Assembly: GCA_016234525.1 (NCBI GenBank)
Contig: JACRBK010000462.1
Location: forward strand, 1-6,389
Origin: Chloroflexota bacterium
GTDB taxonomy: Bacteria; Chloroflexota; Anaerolineae; Aggregatilineales; Aggregatilineaceae
Reading direction: 5' to 3'
DNA length: 6,389 nucleotides
Part shown: positions 1 to 6,300 of the stretch, piece after piece
Layout: every line of letters starts with the position of its first letter
Numbering within the stretch: the first letter of the stretch is position 1
Position numbers and translations under genes: made by a program
Notes under the pieces: generated by a model
What the model saw: the letters and a program-made list of their open reading frames with translations, nothing else
Database searches by the model: none
Told to the model about the DNA's origin: nothing

Positions 1-365
1 AGCGTAAAAAAATCAGGCAGCGGTTTATTGATAATGTGATCGACGCCATCCTCGACGATCATCGTTTGACGTTCGGCCTCGGTCAGGGTGAACGCCGTCA
101 TCAGAATAATCGGCACAGGTTGGAACTGTTTAAGCGTCCGCATCCGGCGGGCGATCTCATTACCGCGTGGTCCTGGCATCCGAATATCCATCAGCACCAG
201 ATCCGGCAGTTCGTCGTTGTAGGTTCCGGCCTCGACTTGATCCAACCACTTAAATGCCTGGTTGCCGTCCCGAAATTCGAGCGAGTTATATCCCCACGCG
301 CCGAACATAATTTTAACAATATTGCGAATATCTTCTTCGTCCTCGATGACTAACCAGGGTTTCAC
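1..365 (-). CDS. Response-regulator receiver protein, partial (cut at left edge)
   Basis: The reverse strand reads as a CheY-like receiver domain for 121 residues before leaving the window. The first strand and acidic pocket are WLVIEDEEDI (E8, D9, E10). The phosphoacceptor is D60 in LVLMDIRMPG, the switch threonine is T90 in IILMTAF, and the conserved lysine is K114 in INKPLP, so every receiver active-site residue is present. The protein should accept phosphate from a histidine kinase; its C-terminus and any output domain lie outside the window. I chose GTG at 365 as the start because GGAGGA (377-372) lies six bases upstream. The ATG at 371-369 touches that site and would be too close. The gene is divergent from a paralogous receiver at 616-1188, and the two align without gaps over residues 1-120. 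The family is sure; the exact start is slightly less so. Confidence 0.93.
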   Translation of the reverse strand, partial: MKPWLVIEDEEDIRNIVKIMFGAWGYNSLEFRDGNQAFKWLDQVEAGTYNDELPDLVLMDIRMPGPRGNEIARRMRTLKQFQPVPIILMTAFTLTEAERQTMIVEDGVDHIINKPLPDFFT

Positions 366-371
366 CCACAT

Positions 372-377
372 TCCTCC
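372..377 (-). promoter_or_regulatory. Ribosome binding site that selects the GTG start
   Basis: On the minus strand GGAGGA is followed by six bases and then GTG (365-363). The in-frame ATG at 371-369 directly abuts the site, which is too close for normal initiation. The GTG start also gives this protein the same N-terminal length as its divergent paralogue. Confidence 0.6.
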
Positions 378-440
378 ACGCTATATCCGCACGAGTTCCG
401 CTTACGATGAGAGAGACGAGCCGTCGATGATCTCAATGTT

Positions 441-455
441 GGTTAAATTATAACC
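441..455 (-). promoter_or_regulatory. Possible minus-strand -10 box inside a small palindrome
   Basis: The minus strand reads TATAAT at 452-447, a perfect -10 consensus, about 80 bases upstream of the GTG start of the left receiver gene. It is embedded in the inverted repeat GGTTA-AATTA-TAACC (441-455), which could be an operator. No good -35 hexamer sits 16-18 bases upstream (470-475 reads GCTCGG on the minus strand), so any promoter here would be weak or activator-dependent. The box itself is seen directly; its function is inferred. Confidence 0.35.
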
Positions 456-517
456 CAATCTTACCGCATCCGAGCAGCGAATAATAGCGTCACCCCTGTC
501 AAACCGCGAATCCAGAT

Positions 518-546
518 TTGCGATTTCGTCCACGTCCGCCTATAGT
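518..546 (+). promoter_or_regulatory. Sigma70-type promoter for the four-gene operon
   Basis: TTGCGA (518-523) and TATAGT (541-546) are separated by exactly 17 bases, close to the housekeeping sigma consensus TTGACA-N17-TATAAT. The predicted transcription start near 553 gives a leader of about 60 bases before the TTG start at 616. It is the only good plus-strand promoter I see upstream of the operon, and it is divergent from the weaker candidate at 441-455. Confidence 0.6.
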
Positions 547-576
547 ATATCGGGAAATCAACCTTCTCAAGAACAG

Positions 577-593
577 TTGCCCAACCTGGGCGA
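577..593 (+). other. Small stem-loop in the operon leader
   Basis: TTGCCCA (577-583) and TGGGCGA (587-593) can form a seven-pair stem, including one G-U pair in RNA, with a three-base ACC loop. It lies in the predicted 5' leader, ends seven bases before the Shine-Dalgarno sequence at 601-607, and does not cover it. It has no following U-tract, so it is not a terminator. It may be mRNA-stabilising or chance. Confidence 0.25.
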
Positions 594-600
594 TGCATTT

Positions 601-607
601 AGGGGAG
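601..607 (+). promoter_or_regulatory. Ribosome binding site that selects the TTG start
   Basis: AGGGGAG lies eight bases before TTG at 616. Upstream starts in the same frame (TTG 577, GTG 607) lack such a site, and the ATG at 628 would remove part of the first beta strand of the receiver. The TTG 616 start makes this protein align from residue 1 with the divergent paralogue. Confidence 0.6.
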
Positions 608-615
608 TGTGGCCG

Positions 616-1188
616 TTGCCTACCTGGATGGTTGTTGAAGACGAGCCAGATATATATGATGTACTGCTGGCCATGTTTGAGATATGGGGTATCGAAGGAG
701 TCGCTTTTGTCGATGGCGGCGAAGCAGTCAGTTGGGTTGACGGTGTAGATCATGGTCGGGTACGTGGTGAACTGCCCGAACTGGCGATTTTGGATATTCG
801 TTTACCCGAAGTCACCGGCCCAGAGGTGGGCAGCCGTCTGCGGCGCAGCCCGATCTTGGGGAATATCGCTATTGTCCTGATCACCGCCTATCACATGTCG
901 CCAGAGGAGGAGACCGAAGCTATTCAAACCGCTGGAGCCGATCTGCTGCTGTATAAGCCGCTGCCCGGCATGACCGAACTCCGTCAAAAAATGGATGGGG
1001 TTATTACGAAGCACCAACAGTTAAAAGCGGCAGCCGCAGCGGCAGCGTCCGGCAGTGGGAATGGATCTGCTCCACCCGCGCCAGAGGCTCCACCTGCGCC
1101 GCCAGAGTCGCCCGATGCGCCGCCTGCCAGCGCGCCTGATCAGCCGCCCTCAGAGAAACCCGGCCCGGCAGAAGAACAATCGACCTAG
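616..1188 (+). CDS. Receiver-only response regulator with Ala/Pro-rich tail
   Basis: A 190-residue protein from the TTG start. Residues 4-132 form a CheY-like receiver: acidic cluster E8-D9-E10 in VVEDEPD, phosphoacceptor D60 in LAILDIRLPE, switch T90 in VLITAY, and K114 in LYKPLP. All catalytic residues are intact, so phosphorylation by a histidine kinase or small phosphodonor is expected. No DNA-binding or enzymatic output domain follows. Residues 137-190 are a low-complexity tail, first a run of alanines, then Gly/Ser, then Pro/Ala/Glu repeats, likely disordered and perhaps a tether or partner-binding arm. Active-site positions match the divergent partial receiver exactly (60, 90, 114), so the two are a duplicated pair. 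It is the first gene of the operon, with a 16-base gap to the next gene. The output partner is unknown; no histidine kinase is in view. Confidence 0.92.
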   Translation: MPTWMVVEDEPDIYDVLLAMFEIWGIEGVAFVDGGEAVSWVDGVDHGRVRGELPELAILDIRLPEVTGPEVGSRLRRSPILGNIAIVLITAYHMSPEEETEAIQTAGADLLLYKPLPGMTELRQKMDGVITKHQQLKAAAAAAASGSGNGSAPPAPEAPPAPPESPDAPPASAPDQPPSEKPGPAEEQST

Positions 1189-1204
1189 AAGGCGGTAGAT
1201 AAAA

Positions 1205-1924
1205 ATGCAGAACATTAACCCTTTACGCAACATCACCCGGCGTGGCCGGTTTTATCTGTTTATAGGGCTGCTGACCTTTTTTGGCGGCGCGATTGCCGTT
1301 ACTCTGAGCGTTTTGTTTATTTTCTTTCCCCTGTTTGAAAGCGTGTTGTTTGATCTGTGCCAGGGAGCGCTGTTTCTGCTGGGATTGATCGGCATTGGGG
1401 TGGGGGTCGTCGGGACGGGTCGTGCGCTGTCACTGCAAAAAGATAACCCGCTGGCGTATGCCGTCGGGGAAGGGCTGGGCCAGTTTCTCGACAACCGTTA
1501 TACCTATCTGCGCAATGTCAGCAAACGCGGGGTAGGCTATGTTGATGCGATTCTGGTTGGCCCACCGGGGGCGCTGGTGTTTCGCATCGTGGACTATACC
1601 GGCAAGTGGATGAACGAACATTCGGACTGGATCGTGCAGACCCCAAAAGGGCTGCGCAAAGCCAAGACCAACCCCACCGAAGAATGTGTGCGGGATGTTT
1701 TCGCGCTGCGTAAGTATTTGGCGAAGCGTGGGCTGTCGAATGTGCCGATCTACGCGATTGTGGTTTTTTCGTCGGAAGGCGTCGAACTGTCGGGGGATGG
1801 TCCGGTCGTCCCGATCTGCGAAATTTCGACTCTGTACCAGATCATGAAGCGCGATTATTTGAAAGATGAGCGCATCGCGCCGCCGACCGTGCGCCAGACG
1901 GTTGACGCGATCATTGATCGCTGA
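1205..1924 (+). CDS. Two-helix membrane protein with degenerate NERD-like domain
   Basis: A 239-residue protein. After a basic N-terminus (residues 1-15) come two hydrophobic segments, about 16-42 and 49-72, which should form a hairpin in the membrane with both ends in the cytoplasm. Residues 88-212 resemble the NERD (nuclease-related) domain: a GE pair at 88-89, then VDAILVGPPGALVF (113-126), then YTGKW (131-135), a later Asn-Pro (156-157), and a helix-strand unit ending in IYAIVVFSSEG. In active NERD proteins the third strand carries Glu-x-Lys; here the matching stretch is FRIVDY, giving R127 and V129. D114 remains, but the Glu and Lys are gone, so nuclease activity is doubtful and a binding or scaffold role is more likely. 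The ATG start has AAGGCGG (1189-1195) nine bases upstream. The family call is made by eye and is moderately secure; the helices are clear. Confidence 0.72.
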   Translation: MQNINPLRNITRRGRFYLFIGLLTFFGGAIAVTLSVLFIFFPLFESVLFDLCQGALFLLGLIGIGVGVVGTGRALSLQKDNPLAYAVGEGLGQFLDNRYTYLRNVSKRGVGYVDAILVGPPGALVFRIVDYTGKWMNEHSDWIVQTPKGLRKAKTNPTEECVRDVFALRKYLAKRGLSNVPIYAIVVFSSEGVELSGDGPVVPICEISTLYQIMKRDYLKDERIAPPTVRQTVDAIIDR

Positions 1925-1941
1925 TAACGCGGATACCTCCT

Positions 1942-2613
1942 GTGACATCGTTAGACTTTTTAGAAGCGCCCGGCGAGGAGGATCAACCGCCTGCCGCCGG
2001 GCCGCATATCGTTTATTATGACGAACCGTTAGATCAGGCCCATGATCAGGATGGTTTCAGCCACGATCCCGACAGTTCCGGCTCCTGGGAGCACCTGTAC
2101 GCCGTTCATCCGACGTTGATTCAGCGTTTGCGCTGGCATACGCGCGGCGTGATCTATCTGGCTGCGTTTGTTCTCCCCATGATTCTGATGCTGATTCCCC
2201 TGGTGATCTGGTCCATACTGGATGGTGATAGTTCGTCCGATACGGGCGATTCCCCGTTGATCGCTCCGCAGTGGCCCGCCGAGGTGGACTTTGAGCCGCA
2301 CACCGTCCCCGCGATGATCAAAAACGATCTGCCGTTAGCGGGTATGAAGCAGGGGTATATATTCCGAGGAAAAGCCGGGCAGGTCTGGGAGATTATTGTT
2401 GAGCCGCGCGAAGGCAGTACGCTCGATCCACAGATCACGCTGTACACGCCGTCCGGCGGGGTGCTGGCGCAAAATGACAGCCGCAGTGTGGGCGAGATCA
2501 CGGCGGCGCTGACGATTCCTCTGACGGAAAACGGCCATTATCGCCTGCTGGTCGAGTCCGCGCAGGGCGGCCTGACGACAGGCGGCTATCTGCTGACGTT
2601 GTTTGAGGGATAG
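1942..2613 (+). CDS. Single-pass membrane protein with PPC-like beta domain
   Basis: A 223-residue protein starting with GTG. Residues 1-65 are acidic, rich in Asp/Glu/Pro, and without a signal peptide. A basic patch (QRLRWHTR, 61-68) precedes one strong hydrophobic helix at about 69-92. By the positive-inside rule the N-terminus is cytoplasmic and the C-terminus outside. After a Ser/Asp linker, residues 128-221 look like a bacterial pre-peptidase C-terminal (PPC) beta-sandwich: GYIFRGKAGQVWEI, then LDPQITLYTPSGGVLAQND, a strand ending in TIPLTENGHYRLLVES, and a final YLLTLFEG. PPC domains usually sit on secreted proteases and bind or assist; no protease is attached here, so a binding role at the cell surface is inferred. 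The Shine-Dalgarno is weak. It is third in the operon, 17 bases after the NERD-like gene and 11 before the ApeA gene, so translational coupling is plausible. Confidence 0.75.
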   Translation: MTSLDFLEAPGEEDQPPAAGPHIVYYDEPLDQAHDQDGFSHDPDSSGSWEHLYAVHPTLIQRLRWHTRGVIYLAAFVLPMILMLIPLVIWSILDGDSSSDTGDSPLIAPQWPAEVDFEPHTVPAMIKNDLPLAGMKQGYIFRGKAGQVWEIIVEPREGSTLDPQITLYTPSGGVLAQNDSRSVGEITAALTIPLTENGHYRLLVESAQGGLTTGGYLLTLFEG

Positions 2614-2624
2614 GGGGTAGTCGG

Positions 2625-4028
2625 GTGGAAGAATTTGAATATAAAGGGCTGTGGTGGCTTCCTCAATCTCCAGATCATCAAGTCGCTGGAACACTGAAGT
2701 TTCATCCTGTCGATGGCGCGGTTCTTGAAACGACAGGCGATACTCTTATAAGACAAGACGGAGTTATTGAGACTATCTGCGGATACACAAATAAAGGCGA
2801 TCCAGTGACGCTCTGGAAATGTATACGGAGCGGTGAGACCTGGGCTGTGGGCTATGTAAGTTCTACCTACCAAGTACACGTGATTTTTATTGGATGTCAT
2901 TTTGAGAAGTACGAAGATATTGTTTTCGACAGTATCTCAATCCGTTATACATATTTGGAACAATGGTTCGGAATATCTGGTTTCTCAAGCGACTTCAAAT
3001 TCTCTGAAAAAGGAGAAAGAATCGGCACCGAGATCAGCTATAAGCTTCCAGAACGCTTTGAGTCCCGCATAGACAACTTAAATATAGCTTTTTATCATAG
3101 ACATCGCGTTGTAGGTGATCAGTTTGTTGATTTTCATATGAATCAGGCAACTTATGTCGAGATAACACCAGATCAACCGATGCACTATAATGACTTCCAG
3201 GAAGATGTGATCTATCATCTACGAAATTTCCTCAGCCTTGGCACTGGAAGCGCAATTTTACCTATAGTTATAATAGGCAAAAATAAGAACTGCACTATGA
3301 AGATTTCCGAGAATGAAAGTGTTCCCCGGGATGTGTATATCTTCTATAATCCGCAGGGATCGATCCTTGAGGAAAAGAGAAAAATTCATCCAAGTGAAAA
3401 GTTATTTTACTTTCAAGACATCGCAGATAATTTTCAAACACACCTTCAAAACTGGTTCAACAAAGCGGAAAAACTATTGCCTGTTTTTGATCTTTATTTT
3501 GGTATTTTTTATATCCCATCTATGTATATTCATCTCGAGTTTATCACTTTGGCACAGGCGCTTGAAACTTACCATCGTCGGATGTATGGTGGTGTTTATA
3601 TGCCTGCTGAGCAATATGAACCTATTCGAAAAGCGCTCAATGAAGCTATTCCTACAGGACTCGACGATTCTCACCGTAGTAGTATCAAGCACAAGATACA
3701 GTATGGTTACGAATACTCACTTCGAACGCGCCTGAAGCATATCTTGAAGAATGTTCTGGCTCCTTATCAACAAATTGTAGATCGTTTGATCGGTAACCAT
3801 GGTGAATTCATTGGTCAACTTGTAGACACACGCAACTATCTGACACACTATACTGAAGAACTTGAGAAAGTTGCTATTACCGATCCCCAAAAACAGTATG
3901 CCTTTGTTCAGAAGATGAAACTATTGATTCAACTTTGTTTTTTAGTTGAACTGGATTTACCTGCCGAAACAGTAAACAAATTAACGACAGATAATCGAAA
4001 GTTTCAATTCTGGTCGCGCAAGATGTGA
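2625..4028 (+). CDS. apeA: ApeA-type anti-phage defence protein with HEPN domain
   Basis: A 467-residue protein, typical length for ApeA. The N-terminus has the ApeA N-terminal signature: YKGLWWLPQSPDHQVAGTLKF (6-26) followed by a hydrophobic strand ending in a Gly (ETTGD), the start of a mostly beta region through about residue 300. Residues 303-450 form the ApeA-type HEPN domain: FITLAQALETYHRRMYGG, then SLRTRLKHIL, then VDTRNYLTHY. The last holds the HEPN Rx4H motif as R403 to H408 and is intact. HEPN Rx4H proteins are usually RNases, and ApeA is a known single-gene defence protein in Enterobacteria; RNA cleavage during infection is the inferred role. GTG 2625 has AGGGGGT (2612-2618), overlapping the previous stop, six bases upstream. 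The gene is clearly AT-rich beside its neighbours (for example 27% GC over 3481-3540 against 60% over 1561-1620), which suggests acquisition by transfer. It is the last gene of the operon. Confidence 0.88.
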   Translation: MEEFEYKGLWWLPQSPDHQVAGTLKFHPVDGAVLETTGDTLIRQDGVIETICGYTNKGDPVTLWKCIRSGETWAVGYVSSTYQVHVIFIGCHFEKYEDIVFDSISIRYTYLEQWFGISGFSSDFKFSEKGERIGTEISYKLPERFESRIDNLNIAFYHRHRVVGDQFVDFHMNQATYVEITPDQPMHYNDFQEDVIYHLRNFLSLGTGSAILPIVIIGKNKNCTMKISENESVPRDVYIFYNPQGSILEEKRKIHPSEKLFYFQDIADNFQTHLQNWFNKAEKLLPVFDLYFGIFYIPSMYIHLEFITLAQALETYHRRMYGGVYMPAEQYEPIRKALNEAIPTGLDDSHRSSIKHKIQYGYEYSLRTRLKHILKNVLAPYQQIVDRLIGNHGEFIGQLVDTRNYLTHYTEELEKVAITDPQKQYAFVQKMKLLIQLCFLVELDLPAETVNKLTTDNRKFQFWSRKM

Positions 4029-4094
4029 ATCTACATTCGTATCAAATTCAGTCGAAATTTTACTACTGCTTATAAGTCACTCAATTTGTGTGTT

Positions 4095-6122
4095 TTACTC
4101 CGCTGCCAATGTCTCCGCCGTGACGACCTCGCCGGGCGAGATCAAGAAAATCTCCGGCAGCAGCCCGCCGCCCAATAATTTGACCATTGCATTCACCCCG
4201 GTGCGCGAGAACAACTCGCGGTTGATCTCCACCGATCCGCGCATATAGTAACCCTCGCGGATGTATTCTTTGGCGGGTTCTTCCGCGTCCACGCTGCTGA
4301 TGATCACCTGATCCGGCTCGATACCCGCATCTTCGAGCGCCGCAATCGCACCCAGCGCGCCCGCGTCATTGATGCTCAGGATCGCGTCAAACTTCACGCC
4401 ATCCTCCAAAAGATCGCGCACGGATTTTTCGCCAAACTCGCGTGTGCCACCCAAATAACGCCCGATTACGTTCGCTTCGGGCGCGAATTCTTTGAGTCCA
4501 GCTTCCAGCCCATCGGCCCGCGTCACCAAAATCGGCAGATCAGGATAACCGAGGAGGATCACATTGGCCTGACCATCCCTTTCCTGCGCGATCACCTGCC
4601 CGCCAAAGCGCCCCGCCTTGAGGCCCATCTCATAATCATCCCCCGCCAGCAGCACCCCGCCGTAGCTCGGAATATCGGAGTGCATAAAAACCAGCGGGAT
4701 TCCGGCCTGCTGCACCGACTGCATCGGGCGATCCAACAGGGTCGGATCAAGCGGGCAAATGATCAGCGCTTTCGCGCCATCGGCCCGCGCTTTTTCGATC
4801 TGTGTGAGCTGCGAATAAGCGTCCGCGTTGGAATCGTAGATACGATAGGCGAGTTCATAGGCAGCGGCGAAGTCGCCCATTTCACGCGCCTGAGTGACAT
4901 GATATTCGGTGCTGAGCGTGCAGGCGATATAAGCGATAAACCCATCTGCGCCGAGTTTGCGCTGGGCGCGCTCGATCTCCGCCTCAGTGGGGATCGCTTC
5001 TTCGGCTTTGCCCTGTTCGCCAAGGATAACGGTCGGCGCGGGCAGCGTATCGTCGTTTTTATCGTCATCCGGCCCGCTCATGACGATCACCAACCCCAGG
5101 ATCATCACCAGCAGCACCATCAGGCCCACCCCGATCAGGATCGAGCGCCGCAGACTCTTCAGCGTGATCGTCACCGAAATGGTGCGCGGGGTCGATGGGT
5201 TTGAGTCAGGTGAGGATGTTGAGTGGATGAGCGGCGGGTGCGTTTTGTCCACCACTTCAATGCTGTGTTCGCCGCTGCCGGGCCGCCCCAGGGCATGATC
5301 GAGCGCGTCGGCCATGTCGCGCATGGATTGAAAACGATCTTCCGGGGCTTTATGCAGCGCCCGCAAGATCACGACCTCGGCATCGGGCAAAATGGCCGGA
5401 TTGAACCCACGCGGCGAGGGAGGGGGTTCCTCTAGATGCTGGTAAATGGTCGTGACCAGATCGCTGGTGGGTCCGCCGAACGGGGCGCGCCCGGTCAGCA
5501 TGTGATACAGCACCACGCCTGCGCTGTAAATATCCGCCCGGTGATCGAACGGTTGGGCGCGCAGTTGTTCGGGGGCCATATAAGCCGGAGTTCCGATAAT
5601 CGTGCCCGCCTGGGTGATTTCGAGCGAATCGCCGATCAACTTCGCCAGCCCGAAATCGGTCAGCATAGCGTTGCCCGCGTCATCGAGCATGATGTTGCTG
5701 GGCTTGAGATCGCGGTGGACAACGTTATGTTGGTGCGCATGAGCCAATCCGCTGGCGAATTGGCGAAACAAATGCGCCGCCTGGTCAAATTTTAGCGGGC
5801 CGTGCCGAAGCAGATCACTCAGCGTGCCGCCGCGCAGCAGGCGCATCGCCAGAAAAGCCGCTTCAGGGGTGATTCCATAGTCATACACTGGCAAAATGTG
5901 AATGTGTTCCAGCGAGGCCACCAGTTCGGCCTCTTTGTTGAAGCGCCGCCGGAAGAGTTCGTTTTGATGATCCTCTTCCTTTAAGGGGATAATCTTGAGC
6001 GCCACATCGCGGTTGACCGAAGGTTGGTAGGCGCGATAGACAGTCGCCATGCCTCCCTGACCGATACGTTCACGGATAATAAAATCACCTAACTGCCGGT
6101 CAATAAAAGGATCGTTGTGCAT
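4095..6122 (-). CDS. Transmembrane Ser/Thr kinase with sugar-binding-protein-like sensor
   Basis: A 675-residue protein. Residues 13-278 are a complete PknB-type (Hanks) kinase: Gly-rich loop IGQGGMATVY (20-29), K43 in VALKII, helix-C glutamate E64, catalytic loop HRDLKPSN (136-143), DFG (156-158), and YMAPEQ (181-186). All catalytic residues are present. A Ser/Thr/Pro-rich juxtamembrane linker (286-318) may hold autophosphorylation sites. One helix spans about 327-348. Outside, residues 392-675 resemble type I periplasmic binding proteins of the ribose/sugar ABC family: YSQLTQIEKARADGAKALIICPLD, AGDDYEMGLKAG, TRADGLEAGL, DAILSINDAGALGA, and GSVEINRELFSRTGVNAM. No PASTA repeats are present. 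The likely job is to sense a small extracellular ligand, possibly a sugar, and phosphorylate cytoplasmic targets. The ATG start has an AGGGGGG Shine-Dalgarno four bases upstream. It converges on the ApeA gene with 66 bases between stops and is probably monocistronic. Confidence 0.95.
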   Translation of the reverse strand: MHNDPFIDRQLGDFIIRERIGQGGMATVYRAYQPSVNRDVALKIIPLKEEDHQNELFRRRFNKEAELVASLEHIHILPVYDYGITPEAAFLAMRLLRGGTLSDLLRHGPLKFDQAAHLFRQFASGLAHAHQHNVVHRDLKPSNIMLDDAGNAMLTDFGLAKLIGDSLEITQAGTIIGTPAYMAPEQLRAQPFDHRADIYSAGVVLYHMLTGRAPFGGPTSDLVTTIYQHLEEPPPSPRGFNPAILPDAEVVILRALHKAPEDRFQSMRDMADALDHALGRPGSGEHSIEVVDKTHPPLIHSTSSPDSNPSTPRTISVTITLKSLRRSILIGVGLMVLLVMILGLVIVMSGPDDDKNDDTLPAPTVILGEQGKAEEAIPTEAEIERAQRKLGADGFIAYIACTLSTEYHVTQAREMGDFAAAYELAYRIYDSNADAYSQLTQIEKARADGAKALIICPLDPTLLDRPMQSVQQAGIPLVFMHSDIPSYGGVLLAGDDYEMGLKAGRFGGQVIAQERDGQANVILLGYPDLPILVTRADGLEAGLKEFAPEANVIGRYLGGTREFGEKSVRDLLEDGVKFDAILSINDAGALGAIAALEDAGIEPDQVIISSVDAEEPAKEYIREGYYMRGSVEINRELFSRTGVNAMVKLLGGGLLPEIFLISPGEVVTAETLAAE

Positions 6123-6140
6123 ACATCCCCCCTACAAGGA

Positions 6141-6189
6141 TGGGCCAATCATAACATTATTCGTCTTTTTATGTAAACACATTGGGCCA
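6141..6189. repeat. Imperfect inverted repeat bracketing the kinase promoter
   Basis: TGGGCCAAT (6141-6149) and ATTGGGCCA (6181-6189) are inverted copies with one mismatch in nine bases, separated by 31 bases. One arm covers the predicted transcription start and end of the -10 box, the other lies just upstream of the -35 box, an arrangement typical of paired operator half-sites. No regulator is recognised; the role is inferred. Confidence 0.35.
6148..6177 (-). promoter_or_regulatory. Sigma70-type promoter for the Ser/Thr kinase gene
   Basis: On the minus strand TTTACA (6177-6172) is followed after 18 bases by TATGAT (6153-6148). Transcription would start near 6141, leaving a leader of about 18 bases with the AGGGGGG ribosome binding site (6133-6127) before ATG at 6122. 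The match is good but the spacer is one base over the optimum. Confidence 0.55.
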
Positions 6190-6266
6190 CCTAACCAGGG
6201 GAATCGCGTCAGGGGTGTTTGCGGAGGATCAAAACGCCCTCATCCCTAAAAAAATGGGTGTAGCGG

Positions 6267-6292
6267 CACCGTTTACCTTCACAAACCTGGTG
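6267..6292. repeat. Stem-loop in the right-hand intergenic region
   Basis: CACCGTTT (6267-6274) pairs with AAAC (6283-6286) and GGTG (6289-6292), giving eight pairs with a two-base CT bulge and an eight-base loop. There is no U-tract on either side, so it is not a standard terminator. It may belong with the next palindrome to a dispersed extragenic repeat or a structured RNA. Confidence 0.3.
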
Positions 6293-6300
6293 GGTTGTTC

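Noticed and set aside
36..353. Plus-strand 105-residue open frame over the left receiver gene
   Set aside because: It is antisense to a receiver domain with all active-site residues and itself has no recognisable motif.
3313..3735. Plus-strand 140-residue open frame with hydrophobic stretches inside the ApeA gene
   Set aside because: It is a shifted frame of the AT-rich ApeA coding region, has no ribosome binding site, and overlaps the conserved HEPN part.
4029..4094. Possible bidirectional terminator between the convergent genes
   Set aside because: Only a weak AT-rich inverted repeat (AAATTC at 4044-4049 with GAAATTT at 4054-4060, one bulge) is visible and there is no proper U-tract after a GC-rich stem.
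4680..5204. Plus-strand 174-residue open frame inside the kinase gene
   Set aside because: It is antisense to the membrane helix and sensor region of a clear kinase gene; its His/Asp-rich composition is that of a shadow frame.
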